Shown one piece after another: positions 10,898-12,206 of a stretch of 12,206 nucleotides of DNA; position 1 is the first letter of the stretch, and each line of letters begins with the position of its first letter. Position numbers and translations under genes: made by a program. Below the pieces are notes generated by a model that had not been told where the DNA came from, searched no databases, and saw only the letters and a program-made list of their open reading frames with translations. The DNA is from VMGX01 sp041658885 (GTDB lineage: Bacteria; Patescibacteriota; Minisyncoccia; Phycocordibacterales; 21-14-all-36-13): assembly GCA_041658885.1 (NCBI GenBank), contig JBAZZJ010000009.1, positions 1 through 12,206 of the forward strand. The letters run 5' to 3'.

Positions 10898-12206
10898 CTA
10901 CTCTTCTTCCTCTTTGAACTGAGACATATACTCTTTTACAGCTTCTGATTTAGGACTTCCTTTAAAACCTGTGCCTGCTGGAATCAATCTACCTATTATA
11001 ACGTTTTCTTTTAATCCGAGTAATTTGTCCTCCGTCCCACGAACAGCTGCATTAATAAGAACTCTGGTTGTGTGCTGAAAAGATGCTGCAGATAAGAAAC
11101 CGCCTCTCCCCAGTGCAACTTCTGTTATACCCATTATAAGGTGAACCGCTTTTGCTTCTGTTTGATCATTTTTCTTTGCGATAGAATTTCTTTGACTAAA
11201 TTCGGATATACTTACTACATCTCCTCCTGAAAAGTCTGCTTCTCCTGGATCTTTTATTTTTACCATAGAAAACATTTGTCTTATTATTATCTCAATGTGT
11301 TTTCTTGATATTGATGCTCCTTGCAATTCATAAATTTTACTTATTTCATGTATTATGTAATCTTCCGTCATCTTCTTTCCTCCATATTTAAACATTTCTT
11401 TCAAATCTACTGACCCATCAGTTAATGATTCTCCTTTTTTAACTTCATCTCCTTTTTTAACCAAAGGAACCCTAACAAAGTTAACTGGATATTCTATTAC
11501 ATCTTTAGAGCCCTTCTTGTCTTCAATAACTGGGAGAACTTTTATAACTTTACCCTTTTCAGATTCAATAACTTCCAAAACTGTTCCATCTGTTTTACTT
11601 ACAACCGCAGGATTTCTTGGGATTCTGCGTTCAAAAATTTCTTCAACTCTAGGTAAGCCAGCTGTAATATCCCCACCAACAGAAGCTGTTCCCCCTGTGT
11701 GGAATGTTCTCATTGTGAGCTGAGTACCAGGTTCCCCAATAGCCTGTGCGGCAACTGTTCCTACTGTCTCACCGATATCAATCAATTTACTTGTTCCAAG
11801 ATCTGTTCCATAACATTTTCTGCAAACCCCACGAAGTGTTTTACAACCCAAAGGAGATCTTATATGTACTTCGTTTATTGAATTATTTTCAACAAGTTCT
11901 GCATCTTTTCTTGAAAGAAGATAACCCTCTTTGAATAATACATTTCCTTTTGAATCAACAATGTCTTTTGAAATATGTCTTCCCGTTATATTTTTTGATA
12001 TAGGAATTTTAATACCAGATAAATTTTCTCCACCTTTTATTGATATTGACTCTTTTGTTCCACAATCTTCTTCGGATATGACAACGTCTTGGGAAACATC
12101 AAATAATTTTCTGGTTAAATATCCCGCTTTTGCCGTGTTAAGCGCCGTATCTGTCAAACCCTTTCTTGAACCGTGTGTAGTGATGAAATATTCAATTGGT
12201 GTATGT
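10898..12206 (-). CDS. rpoC: RNA polymerase beta' subunit, C-terminal part (5' end outside the window)
   Basis: The frame is open to the window edge; the gene continues upstream. The first visible residues are HTPIEYFITTHGSRKGLTDTAL, so the TTG at 12157 is an internal Leu and not a start. About 436 residues are present. The second zinc site of beta' is complete: one Cys in EEDCGTKES (12064-12062), then SPLGCKTLRGVCRKCYG (Cys codons at 11845, 11824 and 11815). The bridge helix end and trigger loop appear as TVAAQAIGEPGTQLTMRTFH, followed by the GG of the same motif and LPRVEEIFERR. The C-terminal block is FLSAASFQHTTRVLINAA, DKLLGLKENVIIGRLIPAGTGF and an acidic end (FKEEEE). This is the catalytic subunit's clamp and jaw region. 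dnaG and rpoD follow on the same strand, linking core polymerase, primase and sigma in one cluster. Confidence 0.97.
   Translation of the reverse strand, partial: HTPIEYFITTHGSRKGLTDTALNTAKAGYLTRKLFDVSQDVVISEEDCGTKESISIKGGENLSGIKIPISKNITGRHISKDIVDSKGNVLFKEGYLLSRKDAELVENNSINEVHIRSPLGCKTLRGVCRKCYGTDLGTSKLIDIGETVGTVAAQAIGEPGTQLTMRTFHTGGTASVGGDITAGLPRVEEIFERRIPRNPAVVSKTDGTVLEVIESEKGKVIKVLPVIEDKKGSKDVIEYPVNFVRVPLVKKGDEVKKGESLTDGSVDLKEMFKYGGKKMTEDYIIHEISKIYELQGASISRKHIEIIIRQMFSMVKIKDPGEADFSGGDVVSISEFSQRNSIAKKNDQTEAKAVHLIMGITEVALGRGGFLSAASFQHTTRVLINAAVRGTEDKLLGLKENVIIGRLIPAGTGFKGSPKSEAVKEYMSQFKEEEE

Overview
The window is AT-rich bacterial DNA read with the standard code (UGA ends rpoD and dnaG). 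It carries compact housekeeping genes: two TruB-type pseudouridine synthases, hisS, engB, a membrane-anchored DsbA, rpoD, dnaG and the 3' part of rpoC. The small proteins, the very short divergent promoters, the sparse Shine-Dalgarno sites and an atypical second TruB beginning with NLYKKIGETPLKRLDRF suggest a Patescibacteria (CPR), Parcubacteria-like genome. That placement is inference, not a database result.

Layout. 95-1360 (+) is a secreted protein with a dockerin-like calcium-binding pair and a C-terminal domain of the type IX secretion (T9SS) kind; such tails are typical of Bacteroidota and Ignavibacteria and unexpected in CPR. It is followed by two strong terminators, with a hairpin and a duplicated copy of the gene's last codons between them. 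1558-3191 (-) holds two TruB paralogs separated by a structured 197-base gap. hisS (+) diverges from the second truB across 35 bases. A DEDDy-type exonuclease and a two-helix membrane protein with a consensus promoter follow on +. engB (-) and dsbA (+) diverge across 36 bases. From 12206 down to 7536 (-) lie rpoC, dnaG and rpoD, a transcription/replication-initiation cluster, with rpoD converging on dsbA at a two-way terminator.

The most unusual feature is a set of palindromic elements. Several share end words close to ACCCYGTTAAAT / ATTTAACRGGGT and enclose one or two inner hairpins, so that they can fold as a three-way junction with almost no unpaired bases. They occur between genes (4539-4675), across a gene end (8922-8986, which supplies the dnaG stop codon), and inside open reading frames: two tandem copies in rpoD (8674-8767) encode a 16-residue repeat, and a variant in engB (6354-6394) adds a loop to the GTPase. 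A different perfect palindrome sits in frame in the second truB (2743-2773). This resembles, in behaviour but not visibly in sequence, the Rickettsia palindromic elements that insert in frame into genes. Other intergenic hairpins (1427-1471 and 5869-5885 share a 17-base core; 2208-2249 is a perfect 42-base palindrome; 10742-10845 is multi-branched) suggest more than one family in this genome. No transposase, CRISPR array, tRNA or rRNA was seen.
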